Origin: Gluconacetobacter tumulisoli
Lineage (GTDB): Bacteria; Pseudomonadota; Alphaproteobacteria; Acetobacterales; Acetobacteraceae
Direction: 5' to 3'
NCBI RefSeq assembly: GCF_014174155.1
Contig: NZ_JABEQM010000004.1
Span: forward strand, 1 to 64,000
Length of the DNA stretch: 64,000 bases
A model generated the notes under the pieces. The model was not told the origin of the DNA. It did not search any database and worked only from the letters and a program-made list of their open reading frames with translations. Shown here one piece after another: positions 44,336-57,606 of this stretch (positions are counted from its first letter, which is position 1; each line of letters opens with the position of its first letter). The translations under genes were made by a program, and so were the position numbers.

Positions 44336-44424
44336 CAAAGGGCACGACCCTTTGAAAACACAGGGCTTTATCAAATACATAGGATGCAAGGGCCGAGGCC
44401 CTTGCCGGGTTCGGACAGAGCCCG
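44336..44424. repeat. Composite palindromic intergenic repeat, copy B
   Basis: Three hairpins in order: CAAAGGG-CACGA-CCCTTTG (44336-44354), GCAAGGGCC-GA-GGCCCTTGC (44386-44405) and CGGG-N11-CCCG (44406-44424), separated by a 31-nt AT-rich spacer after the first. The CAAAGGG/CCCTTTG module and the order match copy A (34831-34942). It occupies the gap between two convergent genes and could act as a terminator for both. Confidence 0.6.
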
Positions 44425-44437
44425 ACCTTCCTTTTGG

Positions 44438-45802
44438 TCAGGATTCGATGGGGGCTGGCACTCGGGCAACGCGCATGGCCTCCTGCTGCCGGGCGGCAAG
44501 CTGTGCCGCGTCGAAATCGGCGATCAGTTCCTGGAACAGGCGGTACCAGTTCAGCCGCGCGCCCAACCGCAGGAAGACGCTGCCCAACCCGATCGCGGAC
44601 CGGTCGACCAGGACGAATTCGCGCGGCGGACGCACACCGCCTGTCCGCTTCAGGCCCGCATAGACCCGTTCGGCCACGGTACGGCCGAATTGAGGATCGT
44701 CGTCCTCCTGGATCGGCCGGACACGATCCTGCATCAGCGGTTCATAGATGAAGCGCGCCCATTCATTCAGGACCCGCATCGTCTCGCGCGACATATTGAC
44801 GAAGCCCCAGGCCTGATACGCGTGATAGGCCAGATCCTCGTCATTCCGTTCCAGCGCGCGATAGAGGTCGATGATCCCCTGCACGAAACGCGGCTGGAAG
44901 ATCCGGATCGCACCCAGATCCAACAGGTTCAGCCCGTAATCGTCCCGCACGGTGAAATTGCCCATGTGCGGGTCGCCATGAATGACGCCGTAGCGGTAAA
45001 GCGGCACGTACCACGCATGGAACAGGGCGCGCGCCATCTCATTGCGCTGATCCTGCGACGGGCCGGTATCCAGGACCGACTGCACGCCCCGCCCATCCAG
45101 CCAGTCCATCGTCAGCAGCCGCCGGGTCGACAATTCCTCGACCGGCGCGGGTACGCTGACATCGGGTCGGCCGGCGAGCATGGTGCCGTAGAGGCGCAAA
45201 TTCGCGGCCTCACGCGTGTAGTCCAGTTCCTCGCGCAGGCGGGCCGTCAGTTCCACCAGCACGTCGTCCTGCTGGATCGTGCTGTCGATCCGGTAATACA
45301 GGCCGACGGCCATGCGGAACTGCCGCAGGTCGGAATCGACCGTGGCCTGCATGTCCGGATATTGCAGCTTGCACGCCACCCGCCTCCCGTCCGGCAGGAC
45401 GGCGCGATGCACCTGCCCCAGGCTGGCCGCCGCCGCCGCATCACGTTCGAACGAGCGGAAACGGCGTTCCCAGTCGGGACCGAGTTCGGTGGCCATGCGG
45501 CGGCGCACGAAGCTCCATCCCATCGGGGGGGCATTGGCCTGAAGCTGCGCCAGCTCGATGGCGTATTCCTCGGGCAGCGCGCCGGGGATGGTGGACAGCA
45601 GCTGCGCGCCCTTCATCAGCGGGCCTTTCAGGCCGCCGAGAATGGATTTCAGGTCGCCCGCATACGCGCTGTGGTCCGAGCGGATCCCCATCTTGTGCCC
45701 GGCGATCCGCGCCGCGATGCCGCCGACCGCGCCGGACGTACGCACCATCCGGCGGATTTCCCCGAACAGGCCAGTGTTGTCGAGATCCCGTTCTTCCGCC
45801 AC
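44438..45802 (-). CDS. ABC1/UbiB-family protein kinase-like protein (AarF)
   Basis: Atypical kinase family linked to ubiquinone biosynthesis (UbiB/ADCK). Motifs: KxGQ-equivalent KGAQLLSTIPGALPEEYA, the Ala-rich AAAASLGQVHRA, VACKLQYPD (ATP Lys), and the catalytic VIHGDPHMGNF with metal-binding LLDLGAIR. 454 residues from GTG 45802, which has GGAG upstream and follows the oligoendopeptidase stop by one base; an ATG at 45838 overlapping that gene is an alternative. No C-terminal membrane helices are obvious, unlike E. coli UbiB, so this is the short alphaproteobacterial type. Confidence 0.88.
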   Translation of the reverse strand: MAEERDLDNTGLFGEIRRMVRTSGAVGGIAARIAGHKMGIRSDHSAYAGDLKSILGGLKGPLMKGAQLLSTIPGALPEEYAIELAQLQANAPPMGWSFVRRRMATELGPDWERRFRSFERDAAAAASLGQVHRAVLPDGRRVACKLQYPDMQATVDSDLRQFRMAVGLYYRIDSTIQQDDVLVELTARLREELDYTREAANLRLYGTMLAGRPDVSVPAPVEELSTRRLLTMDWLDGRGVQSVLDTGPSQDQRNEMARALFHAWYVPLYRYGVIHGDPHMGNFTVRDDYGLNLLDLGAIRIFQPRFVQGIIDLYRALERNDEDLAYHAYQAWGFVNMSRETMRVLNEWARFIYEPLMQDRVRPIQEDDDPQFGRTVAERVYAGLKRTGGVRPPREFVLVDRSAIGLGSVFLRLGARLNWYRLFQELIADFDAAQLAARQQEAMRVARVPAPIES

Positions 45803-45803
45803 G

Positions 45804-47657
45804 TCAGGCACGCTCCAGCTCGTCGATAAATCCGGCAATCACGTCCAGCCCCTTGCGCCAGAAGCCAGGGTCGGCGGCATCCAGGCCGAAAGGGGCCAGC
45901 AGGTCGCGATGACGCTTCGTCCCGCCCGCGCGCAGCATGTCCATGTACTTGTCCTGGAAATCCGGATGTCCGGACCGGAACACACCATACAGTGCGTTCA
46001 CCAGGCAATCTCCGAACGCATACGCATAGACGTAGAATGGAGAATGGACGAAATGGGGGACATAGGTCCAGTACACGTCATAGTCCGGCGTAAAGGTGAA
46101 GGCCGGGCCAAGGCTTTCCGTCTGGACCTGCCGCCACAGCGCACCGAGGCGTTCGGGCAGCAGCTCGCCCGACCGCCGTTCGTCATGCACCAGAGTCTCG
46201 AACCGGTAGAAGGCGATCTGCCGCACGACGGTGTTGAGCATGTCCTCCACCTTGCCTGCCAGCATCAGGCGGCGGCGGGCCGGATCGGTCTCGGTGTCCA
46301 GAAGGGCCCGGAAGGTCAGCATCTCGCCGAACACGCTGGCGGTCTCGGCCAGGGTCAGGGGCGTACCGGACATCAGGTAGCCCTGTGGCGCGGCCAGGAC
46401 CTGATGCACGCCGTGACCCAGTTCATGCGCCAGGGTCATCACGTCGCGCGTCCGTCCGTGATAGTTGAGCAGCAGGTAGGGATGGGCCGACGGCACCGTG
46501 GGATGGGCGAAGGCGCCTGAGGCCTTGCCGGGCGACGGCACCGCATCGATCCACGGCCGATCGAAGAAATGGCGCGCGACCTCGCCCATGCGCGGGTCGA
46601 ACCCCTCGTACGCCGACAGGACCTGGCGCGTGGCCTCATCCCACGGGATGACGCGGTCTTCGGCCGACGGCAACGGGGCATTGCGGTCCCAATGCTCCAG
46701 CTTCTCCAGCCCCAGCCATTTCGCCTTCATCGTGTAATAGCGATGCGACAGGCGTGGATAATCGGTGGTGACCGCCTGCACCAGCGCGTCGACGACCTCG
46801 TCCTCCACCATGTTGCTGCGGTTGCGGTAGGACCCGGGGCGCGGATAGTGGCGCAGCGAATCGGAAACCGCCTTGTCCTTGGCCAGCGTGTTGGTGATCA
46901 GCGAGAACAGGCGGATATTGTCGCCGAACACCGTGCCGATCGCCTTCGCCGCACGCTCGCGCACCGCGCGGTCGGGATCGGACAGGCGATTCAGCGCCTC
47001 GCCCACCGTCAGGTCGCGCCCGTCCAGCGGAATGCGCAGTGAGGCCATCGTCTCGTCGAACAGGCGGCACCAGGCGGTGGCCCCGGTCACCGATTTCTCG
47101 TGCAGGACCTGTTCGACCTCGTCGGACAGTTGATGCGGGCGAAAGACACGCAGGTCGCGCAGGAACGGCGTCCAGACCGCAAGTGCCGGGTCGGACAGCC
47201 GCGCCGCCAGATCGTCGTCCCCGATCCGGTTCAGTTCCAGGGTGAAGAACAGAAGATGGGTCGAGATATCCGTCAGCCGTTCGTTGATCGACTGCGAGAA
47301 CCGGCCGATCGCCGGATCGGACGAATTGCCCGCGAACAGCAACTGGGCATAGGACGCCGCCCGCCCCAGGATTTCGTCGATTCGCTGGTATTCGGCGATC
47401 GCCTCGGCCAGCGCGGCCGCCGAGGCCCCTGCCAGCCGTCCCCGCCAGGCGGAGGAAAACGCCTCGGCATCCGACGCGGCCAGTTCAAGGTCCGTGCGCA
47501 GCCTGTCCGATTCGGGGCCGTCGTACAGGTCCGACAGGTCCCAGCGCGGCAGGTTGCCGACCGTAACCGCCGCAGTCCCCTCCCCGCCATCACGAAGGGG
47601 GGCCACCCGGCCCGGGAAACCCTGGACCCAAGGGGAGAGAAGAATCTGTTCAGGCAT
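45804..47657 (-). CDS. M3-family oligoendopeptidase (PepF type)
   Basis: Cytoplasmic zinc endopeptidase for oligopeptides. 617 residues from ATG 47657 (MPEQILLSP); upstream ATGs give extensions without homology. The zinc motif is in TLAHELGHGVHQ, with the downstream Glu in TPLTLAETASVFGEM. WDLSDLYDGPESDRL is the family's N-terminal signature and the VYAYAFGDCLVNALY region closes it. Probably co-transcribed with the UbiB-like gene, given the 1-bp gap. Confidence 0.94.
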   Translation of the reverse strand: MPEQILLSPWVQGFPGRVAPLRDGGEGTAAVTVGNLPRWDLSDLYDGPESDRLRTDLELAASDAEAFSSAWRGRLAGASAAALAEAIAEYQRIDEILGRAASYAQLLFAGNSSDPAIGRFSQSINERLTDISTHLLFFTLELNRIGDDDLAARLSDPALAVWTPFLRDLRVFRPHQLSDEVEQVLHEKSVTGATAWCRLFDETMASLRIPLDGRDLTVGEALNRLSDPDRAVRERAAKAIGTVFGDNIRLFSLITNTLAKDKAVSDSLRHYPRPGSYRNRSNMVEDEVVDALVQAVTTDYPRLSHRYYTMKAKWLGLEKLEHWDRNAPLPSAEDRVIPWDEATRQVLSAYEGFDPRMGEVARHFFDRPWIDAVPSPGKASGAFAHPTVPSAHPYLLLNYHGRTRDVMTLAHELGHGVHQVLAAPQGYLMSGTPLTLAETASVFGEMLTFRALLDTETDPARRRLMLAGKVEDMLNTVVRQIAFYRFETLVHDERRSGELLPERLGALWRQVQTESLGPAFTFTPDYDVYWTYVPHFVHSPFYVYAYAFGDCLVNALYGVFRSGHPDFQDKYMDMLRAGGTKRHRDLLAPFGLDAADPGFWRKGLDVIAGFIDELERA

Positions 47658-47765
47658 CAGAGCCCCCAACCTTGCAAGCGTCGCGCATCGACATGCGGCG
47701 ACCATCATGATGGGGGAATCTAGTGCGTAATCCCGTCCGGCGCGACCCCGCCGCGCAGGGTCCAC

Positions 47766-47799
47766 GAAAAACGGCCGGGGAAGGACCCTTCCCCGGCCG
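47766..47799 (-). terminator. Rho-independent terminator of gltDB
   Basis: On the minus strand a 12-bp stem (CGGCCGGGGAAG / CTTCCCCGGCCG, loop of four) at 47772-47799 is followed directly by TTTTT (47771-47767). It lies 6 bp past the gltB stop. This is the clearest intrinsic terminator in the window. Confidence 0.9.
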
Positions 47800-47804
47800 C
47801 CGGA

Positions 47805-52342
<4,538 letters not shown>

Positions 52343-52343
<1 letters not shown>

Positions 52344-53797
52344 CACTCCGCCGCCTGGGCGCGCACCGGCGCCCTGTTGTCCAGCCAACGATGCATCTGC
52401 GCCGCGGCATCCCGTCCGTCGCGGATGGCCCAGACCACCAGGCTGGCCCCCCGCACGATATCGCCCGCGGCAAAAACCCCCGGCAGGCTGGTCATGAAGG
52501 TCTCGTGGTCGACGCGCAGCGTCCCCCAGCGCGATACCGCCAGGTCCGGCTGACCCCACAGGGCGGGCAGCGGTTCGGGATCGAAGCCCAGGGCCTTGAT
52601 CACCAGGTCGGCCTCCAGCGTGAACGAACTGTCCTCGACCGGTTCCACCGACTGGCGTCCCGTCGCGTCCGGCAGGCCCAGCTTCATGCGCGCCGCGCGC
52701 ACGCCGCTGACGGTCCCCTCGCCGGGGAAGGCTTCGGGGGCGGCCAGCCATACGAATTCCACCCCTTCCTCCTCGGCGTTCTTCACCTCGCGGATGGAGC
52801 CGGGCATGTTGGCTCGATCGCGCCGGTACAGGCACTTCACCGACTTCGCGCCCTGGCGGATGGCGGTGCGGACGCAGTCCATGGCGGTGTCGCCGCCACC
52901 GATCACGACCACCGACTTGCCCGCCGCGTTCAGTTCGCCATTCTCGAACGCCTCGACCGTATCGCCCAGCGACAGGCGGTTCGACACGGTCAGGTAGTCC
53001 AGCGCCTTGACGATCCCGCCCAGCCCCGCACCGGGGCCGCCGATGTCGCGCGACTTGTACACGCCCGTCGCGATCAGCACGGCATCATGGCGATCGCGCA
53101 GGGTAGAGAAGGCGATCTGGCCGTCCCCATCCCGATCGCCGACGCCCTTTCCCAGATGGAACGCCACCCCGGATTCCTCCAGGTACAGGTGACGACGGGC
53201 CACGATGTCCTTTTCCAGCTTGAATCCCGGAATGCCGTAGACCATCAGGCCGCCGACCCGGTCGTACCGGTCATAGACGTGAACCTGGTAGCCCTGTTCG
53301 CGCAGTTGCATCGCCGCGGCCAGACCGCCCGGACCCGCGCCGACGATGCCGACCGACGTCGCGCGTTCCACCGGCGGGCGGATCGGCTCGACCCAGCCGC
53401 TGGCGAATGCGGTATCGGTGATGAAGCGTTCGACGGCGCCGATGGTAACGCTCTCGAACCCCTTCTCGATCACGCAATTGCCTTCGCACAGGCGGTCCTG
53501 CGGACAGATCCGGCCGCAGATCTCGGGGAAATTATTGGTCGCCGACGACAGGGCATAGGCTTCCTCCAGCCGCCCCTCGGCCGTCATCTTCAGCCAGTCC
53601 GGGATGTTGTTTCCCAGGGGACAGTGAATCGAGCAGAACGGCACCCCGCATTGCGAGCAGCGACTGGACTGCTGTTCGGCCTGCGCCACGGCGAAGGATC
53701 GGTAGATCTCGTCGAAATCGGTGCTGCGCTCGACAGCCGGACGCTTGTCCGGCTGGCCTTGCGCCACGGAGACGAATTTCAGCATGCGCTCGGCCAT
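52343..53797 (-). CDS. gltD: Glutamate synthase small subunit
   Basis: Passes electrons from NADPH through FAD and Fe-S clusters to GltB. 484 residues from ATG 53797 (MAERMLKFVSV), which has GGGGGA seven bases upstream; 31 further codons are open upstream. Cysteine clusters CSQCGVPFCSIHCPLGNN and CGRICPQDRLCEGNC bind two [4Fe-4S]; FAD site GAGPGGLAAAMQL and NADPH site GGGDTAMDCVRTA follow. First gene of gltD-gltB, the reverse of the E. coli order; the order is known from some alphaproteobacteria. Confidence 0.96.
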
Positions 53798-53957
53798 CGG
53801 CTTTCCCCCGGCAACGGCAGGCGCTCGGTATGGCTGGCGCCCATTGGGCGGAACACCTACGACAGGCACCCGATCCGATAAAGACAGCAATGCTGTCCCT
53901 TTAGCGAAAAATGACCAGCGCTGGGAAAATCAGGTTCAGACTACTTCCATGAAAAAG

Positions 53958-53986
53958 GTCCGATCCGGACTAAATATCCTTTTAGT
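53958..53986. promoter_or_regulatory. Overlapping inverted repeats upstream of gltD
   Basis: GTCCG-ATC-CGGAC (53958-53970) abuts ACTAAA-N6-TTTAGT (53969-53986) in an AT-rich stretch 160-190 bp upstream of the gltD start, about 17 bp past the end of the upstream gene on the same strand. Likely operator(s) for the glutamate synthase operon. No -24/-12 sigma-54 promoter is evident. Confidence 0.42.
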
Positions 53987-54002
53987 GCCCTGTTATGTCA
54001 GC

Positions 54003-54926
54003 CTATGTAATTTTATATCTCTGGAGATAGGACGGCGCAATCAATTCAATCGGAAGCGCTTCGATCCCCAGCAGTCCAAGCCCGCGTGCCCCTTCGGTGA
54101 CCACATTGTCCACCGACAGCATCGCCAGTTGGTCGCGGGTCAGCAGCCGGCCGGGCAGATGTTCAAGCCACATCGCCTGCCATCGGGCCAGGAGCGCCGG
54201 CACCCGCAGCACCGGCCGGCGCCATCCGGTCGTCGCCATGACCCAGCGGGCGATCCCTTCCATCGTCCATACGGCCGGACCGCCGAATTCATAGATTTCG
54301 CCGGCATGACCGCCGGACGACAGAATGCGACGAATCCCCTCGGCCACGTCGCAGACATAGACGGGCTGGATTCGCGTGGCTGCCCCGTAGACCGGCAGGA
54401 TGGGGCTGTAGCGCGCCAGCATGGCGAACAGGTTGGTAAACCTGTCTTCAGCCCCGAACAGGATCGACGGGCGGACGATCGTCGCTTCCGGCATGCTGCG
54501 CAGCACGGCGACTTCGCCCGCTTCCTTGCTGCGGCCATAGGCGGACGGGCTGCCGGGCGAGGCCCCGATGGCCGAGACATGCACCAGCCGCTCGACCCCG
54601 GCCGACGCGGCCAGCCGGGCGAGTCGCCCCGCACCGTCCACATGTACCGCCTGGAATGTCGCCCGCCCGCGTTCCGCCAGGATCCCGACCAGGTTGACGA
54701 TCACATGCGCCCCCTCCACCACCGGGACCAGTGATTCCTCATCGAGGATCGAGGCACGCAGCGGGACGATCTGCCCGACGTCACCCAGCGGGCGCAGCGA
54801 CGCCGCGCGGTCGGCCCGGCGGGCGGCCACGCGAACGACATATCCGTCCTCCGCCAGCCGCCGGACCACGTGACGGCCCAGGAATCCGGATCCGCCGACA
54901 ATTGCGGCCACTTTTCGCGTCGCCAT
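54003..54926 (-). CDS. NDUFA9-like NAD(P)-binding protein (complex I-associated)
   Basis: Extended/atypical short-chain dehydrogenase of 307 residues. Nucleotide-binding VGGSGFLGRHVVRRL at the N-terminus, RVAARRADRAASL after it, LVHVSAIGASPGSPSAYGRSKEAGE with the YxxxK-like pair, and VRPSILFGAEDRFTN. This subfamily in alphaproteobacteria is related to the mitochondrial complex I subunit NDUFA9. No nuo genes are in the window. Upstream of gltD on the same strand but 205 bp away. Confidence 0.85.
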   Translation of the reverse strand: MATRKVAAIVGGSGFLGRHVVRRLAEDGYVVRVAARRADRAASLRPLGDVGQIVPLRASILDEESLVPVVEGAHVIVNLVGILAERGRATFQAVHVDGAGRLARLAASAGVERLVHVSAIGASPGSPSAYGRSKEAGEVAVLRSMPEATIVRPSILFGAEDRFTNLFAMLARYSPILPVYGAATRIQPVYVCDVAEGIRRILSSGGHAGEIYEFGGPAVWTMEGIARWVMATTGWRRPVLRVPALLARWQAMWLEHLPGRLLTRDQLAMLSVDNVVTEGARGLGLLGIEALPIELIAPSYLQRYKIT

Positions 54927-55109
54927 TTCTCATTCCCCAATCGCCAGTCAGCCCGTCAGGATGGGCGGGAGAGCATAACGTCTGTCTCCGTCGCCGGACA
55001 CATCCGTCGCATGATCCTGCCGGCCGGCTGACCTGCCGTGGGGCCGCATCGCCGTGCACGGCCCCGCACATCCGATGCAACAAAAATGACACGAATCGCC
55101 GAAGCCATG

Positions 55110-55138
55110 TTGACCACCCCCAGGCCGCGGGGTAAACG
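55110..55138 (+). promoter_or_regulatory. Promoter of first tRNA-Leu
   Basis: TTGACC (55110-55115), 17-bp spacer, TAAACG (55133-55138), 32 bp upstream of the mature tRNA. The second tRNA copy has the same hexamers and spacing, which is strong support. Confidence 0.7.
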
Positions 55139-55170
55139 GCCTCACCACCCCGGAAACGGGGGCTTTCTGA

Positions 55171-55257
55171 GCCCAGATGGCGGAATTGGTAGACGCGCAG
55201 GTTTCAGGTACCTGTGGCCGAAAGGTCGTGGAAGTTCGAGTCTTCTTCTGGGCACCA
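55171..55257 (+). tRNA. tRNA-Leu (anticodon CAG), copy 1
   Basis: 87 nt including an encoded CCA end. The acceptor stem GCCCAGA pairs with TCTGGGC; anticodon stem CAGGT/ACCTG holds loop TTCAGGT with anticodon CAG, reading CUG. A class II variable arm (GGCC-GAAA-GGTC) and T arm (GTTCGAG) are present. CUG is the dominant leucine codon throughout this window. Copy 2 has the same tRNA sequence 302 bp downstream. The 213-bp spacer between copies holds a second promoter and leader but no gene. Confidence 0.97.
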
Positions 55258-55410
55258 TCCTTCAAAAAACATGTCTCGCCGGCCGGCGACCCGCACCCAG
55301 GCGGATCGTCGGCGTTGTTGCGTTCGCTGTGCGCGATTGCGCGTTCGTGGCGTATTTCGGCGCTGCATCGCCAATGATGGATCGCATGTGGAATGGTCTG
55401 GCAGAGCCTG

Positions 55411-55439
55411 TTGACCCCCCTGTCGTTCCGGAGTAAACG
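55411..55439 (+). promoter_or_regulatory. Promoter of second tRNA-Leu
   Basis: TTGACC (55411-55416), 17-bp spacer, TAAACG (55434-55439), 33 bp upstream of copy 2. Hexamers match the promoter at 55110 while the spacer sequence differs, so the matching parts seem to be under selection or recently copied. Confidence 0.7.
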
Positions 55440-55472
55440 CCCCTTACCACCCCGGAAAGGGGGAGCCTCTGA

Positions 55473-55559
55473 GCCCAGATGGCGGAATTGGTAGACGCGC
55501 AGGTTTCAGGTACCTGTGGCCGAAAGGTCGTGGAAGTTCGAGTCTTCTTCTGGGCACCA
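55473..55559 (+). tRNA. tRNA-Leu (anticodon CAG), copy 2
   Basis: Same 87-nt sequence as copy 1, including CCA. T6 lies at 55563-55568, three bases past the CCA, a possible termination tract that copy 1 lacks. The shared leader (CACCCCGGAAA and a G-run, ending TCTGAGCCC) shows the duplication included the promoter region. The 288 bp from here to the RNase D-like gene contain no ORF I can support. Confidence 0.97.
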
Positions 55560-55847
55560 TCGTTTTTTCGACAATGTAGTATGGTCTGCATCGCCCCGGC
55601 ACGGCCGGACGGCGCAAACGGGTGTCTTGTCCGGTGCATCGCGTACCGCGGCGGATTGTCGACGGCCGCACAACATCGTGTGCGCCCGGACGATTTGGTG
55701 TACATGGCGATGAACAGGGTCCGCCGGCCATTCTTCCCGTCCCGCGGAAGCGCTGTCGCGTATCTGGATGAGGTTCATGGTCTTCCCCACCGTTTCATAT
55801 CGCCCCGCCCATGTTCCCACATCCTGCCACGTTCCGGGATCGCGGGC

Positions 55848-56480
55848 ATGACCGCCGCGACGTCTGCCTCCATCCTGTTTCACCGCGGCGACCTGCCGGA
55901 CGATGTGACGTTCGGCGGATCGATTGCCGTCGATACCGAGGCGATGGGCCTCAATCCCCATCGGGACCGGCTGTGCCTGGTGCAGATCTCGGCCGGCGAC
56001 GGGCGGGCCCATCTGGTGCAGATCCTGCCGGGGACCGCCAGCCCGAACCTGGCGCGATTGATGTCGGACCCGTCGATCACCAAGCTGATGCATTTCGCGC
56101 GCTTCGACGTGGCGCTTCTTCAGCATACGCTGGGCATTACCGTTACGCCCGTCATCTGCACGAAGATCGCATCCAAGCTGGTGCGCACCTTCACCGACCG
56201 TCACGGGCTGGCGCATCTGTGCCGCGAATTGCTGGGCGTCGACCTCAGCAAGCAGCAGCAGACGTCCGACTGGGGCGCCCCGGACCTGACGCCGGAGCAG
56301 CAGGCCTATGCCGCATCCGACGTCCTGCACCTGCACGCCCTGTGGGCGAAGCTGGAGGCCCTGCTGCACCGCGAGGGACGCCGCGACCTGGCACAGGCGT
56401 GCTACGATTTCCTGCCCGCGCGGGCACGGCTGGACCTGCTGGGCTACGAAGAGCCGGACATCTTCGCCCACCGTGCATGA
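55848..56480 (+). CDS. Ribonuclease D-like 3'-5' exonuclease (short form)
   Basis: 210 residues from ATG 55848. DEDDy motifs: VDTEAMGL (Exo I), HFARFDVALL (Exo II) and the Tyr-Asp motif YAASDVLHLHAL (Exo III). It lacks the C-terminal HRDC domains of E. coli RNase D, as is usual for this alphaproteobacterial form that precedes kdsD-lptC. Cytoplasmic; RNA trimming is inferred from family. The frame extends upstream through tRNA copy 2, which is coincidental. Confidence 0.9.
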   Translation: MTAATSASILFHRGDLPDDVTFGGSIAVDTEAMGLNPHRDRLCLVQISAGDGRAHLVQILPGTASPNLARLMSDPSITKLMHFARFDVALLQHTLGITVTPVICTKIASKLVRTFTDRHGLAHLCRELLGVDLSKQQQTSDWGAPDLTPEQQAYAASDVLHLHALWAKLEALLHREGRRDLAQACYDFLPARARLDLLGYEEPDIFAHRA

Positions 56481-56550
56481 CGGGACGCGCGCACCCGTGC
56501 CGTCCGGTTCGATTTGACGGTGGGCATCATCATGGCAATACACACGCGGC

Positions 56551-57606
56551 ATGACCCATTCCGCCTTCCCTGACGGCATCGCCGGACCCGCGCCGGACCA
56601 GGATCGGACATCGTCCGACATCGATGCCGCATGCCAGGTGCTGGCCAGCGAAAGCGACGGCCTGTCGCGCCTGGCCGCGGCCCTGCGCGCGACCGGGTCC
56701 GAGGGAGAGATGCCGGCCCTGGGCACCGCCTTCTCGCGCGCCGTCGAAGCGTTTTCCGCGCTGGCGGGGCGGGTCGTCGTGACCGGGATCGGCAAGTCCG
56801 GGCACGTGGGGCGAAAAATCCAGTCCACCCTGGCGTCGACGGGAACCCCGTCGGTCTTCGTCCATCCGTCCGAGGCGTCGCACGGCGACCTGGGCATGAT
56901 CCAGGCGGGCGATGCCATCCTGGCCCTGTCCAATTCGGGCGAGACGCCGGAACTGGCCGATATCGTGGCCCATGCCCGCCGATTCGGCCTGCCGCTGACG
57001 GCGATGACGGCGCGGGCCGATTCGACCCTGGCCCAAGCGGCCGACATCGCGCTGATCCTGCCCCAGGCGCCCGAGGCCTGTCCCATGGGCCTGGCGCCCA
57101 CGACCAGTTCGACGATGCAGATGGCGCTTGGCGATGCGCTGGCGGTCGTACTGCTGGACCGGCGCAGCTTCACCGCCACCGATTTCGGAATCTTCCATCC
57201 CGGCGGCCGCCTGGGCATCCGGCTGCGCCGGGTCGACGACCTGATGCATCGGGGCACGGCCATGCCGATCGGGACGCCGGACATCACGCTCCGCCAGGTC
57301 ATCATGGAAATGACGCACAAGGCGTTCGGCTGCATGGGCGTGATCACGCCGGACGGCCGGCTGTGCGGCCTGATCACCGACGGCGACCTGCGCCGGGCGC
57401 TGGACCGGGACCTGGAGCGGACTCTGGCGGCCGACATCATGAACACGTCGCCGCTGACCACCCGTCCCGATGCCCTGGCCGCAGATGCGCTGCGCCTGAT
57501 GAACGCGCGCACCCGCCCCATCACCAGCCTGTTCGCCCTGGACGAGTCCGGCGCGCCGATCGGCATCCTGCACGTCCATGACCTGCTGCGGGCCGGCATC
57601 GCATGA
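56551..57606 (+). CDS. kdsD: Arabinose-5-phosphate isomerase (KdsD/KpsF)
   Basis: Makes arabinose 5-phosphate from ribulose 5-phosphate, the first committed step to KDO for LPS. 351 residues: SIS domain with VVTGIGKSGHVGRKIQSTLASTG and ALSNSGETPEL, GLAPTTSSTMQMALGDALAVVLL, then two CBS domains (DLMHRGTAMP onward; ADIMNTSPLTTRP onward). It overlaps lptC by ATGA, tying KDO synthesis to LPS export. Confidence 0.95.
   Translation: MTHSAFPDGIAGPAPDQDRTSSDIDAACQVLASESDGLSRLAAALRATGSEGEMPALGTAFSRAVEAFSALAGRVVVTGIGKSGHVGRKIQSTLASTGTPSVFVHPSEASHGDLGMIQAGDAILALSNSGETPELADIVAHARRFGLPLTAMTARADSTLAQAADIALILPQAPEACPMGLAPTTSSTMQMALGDALAVVLLDRRSFTATDFGIFHPGGRLGIRLRRVDDLMHRGTAMPIGTPDITLRQVIMEMTHKAFGCMGVITPDGRLCGLITDGDLRRALDRDLERTLAADIMNTSPLTTRPDALAADALRLMNARTRPITSLFALDESGAPIGILHVHDLLRAGIA

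Noticed and set aside
53798-54002. Sigma-54 promoter for gltD
   Set aside because: No TGGC-N8-TTGC type element on the minus strand in this interval, despite rpoN being encoded nearby.
55479-55847. Long N-terminal extension of the RNase D-like protein through the second tRNA
   Set aside because: The frame is open by chance across the tRNA. Homology begins at the ATG at 55848.
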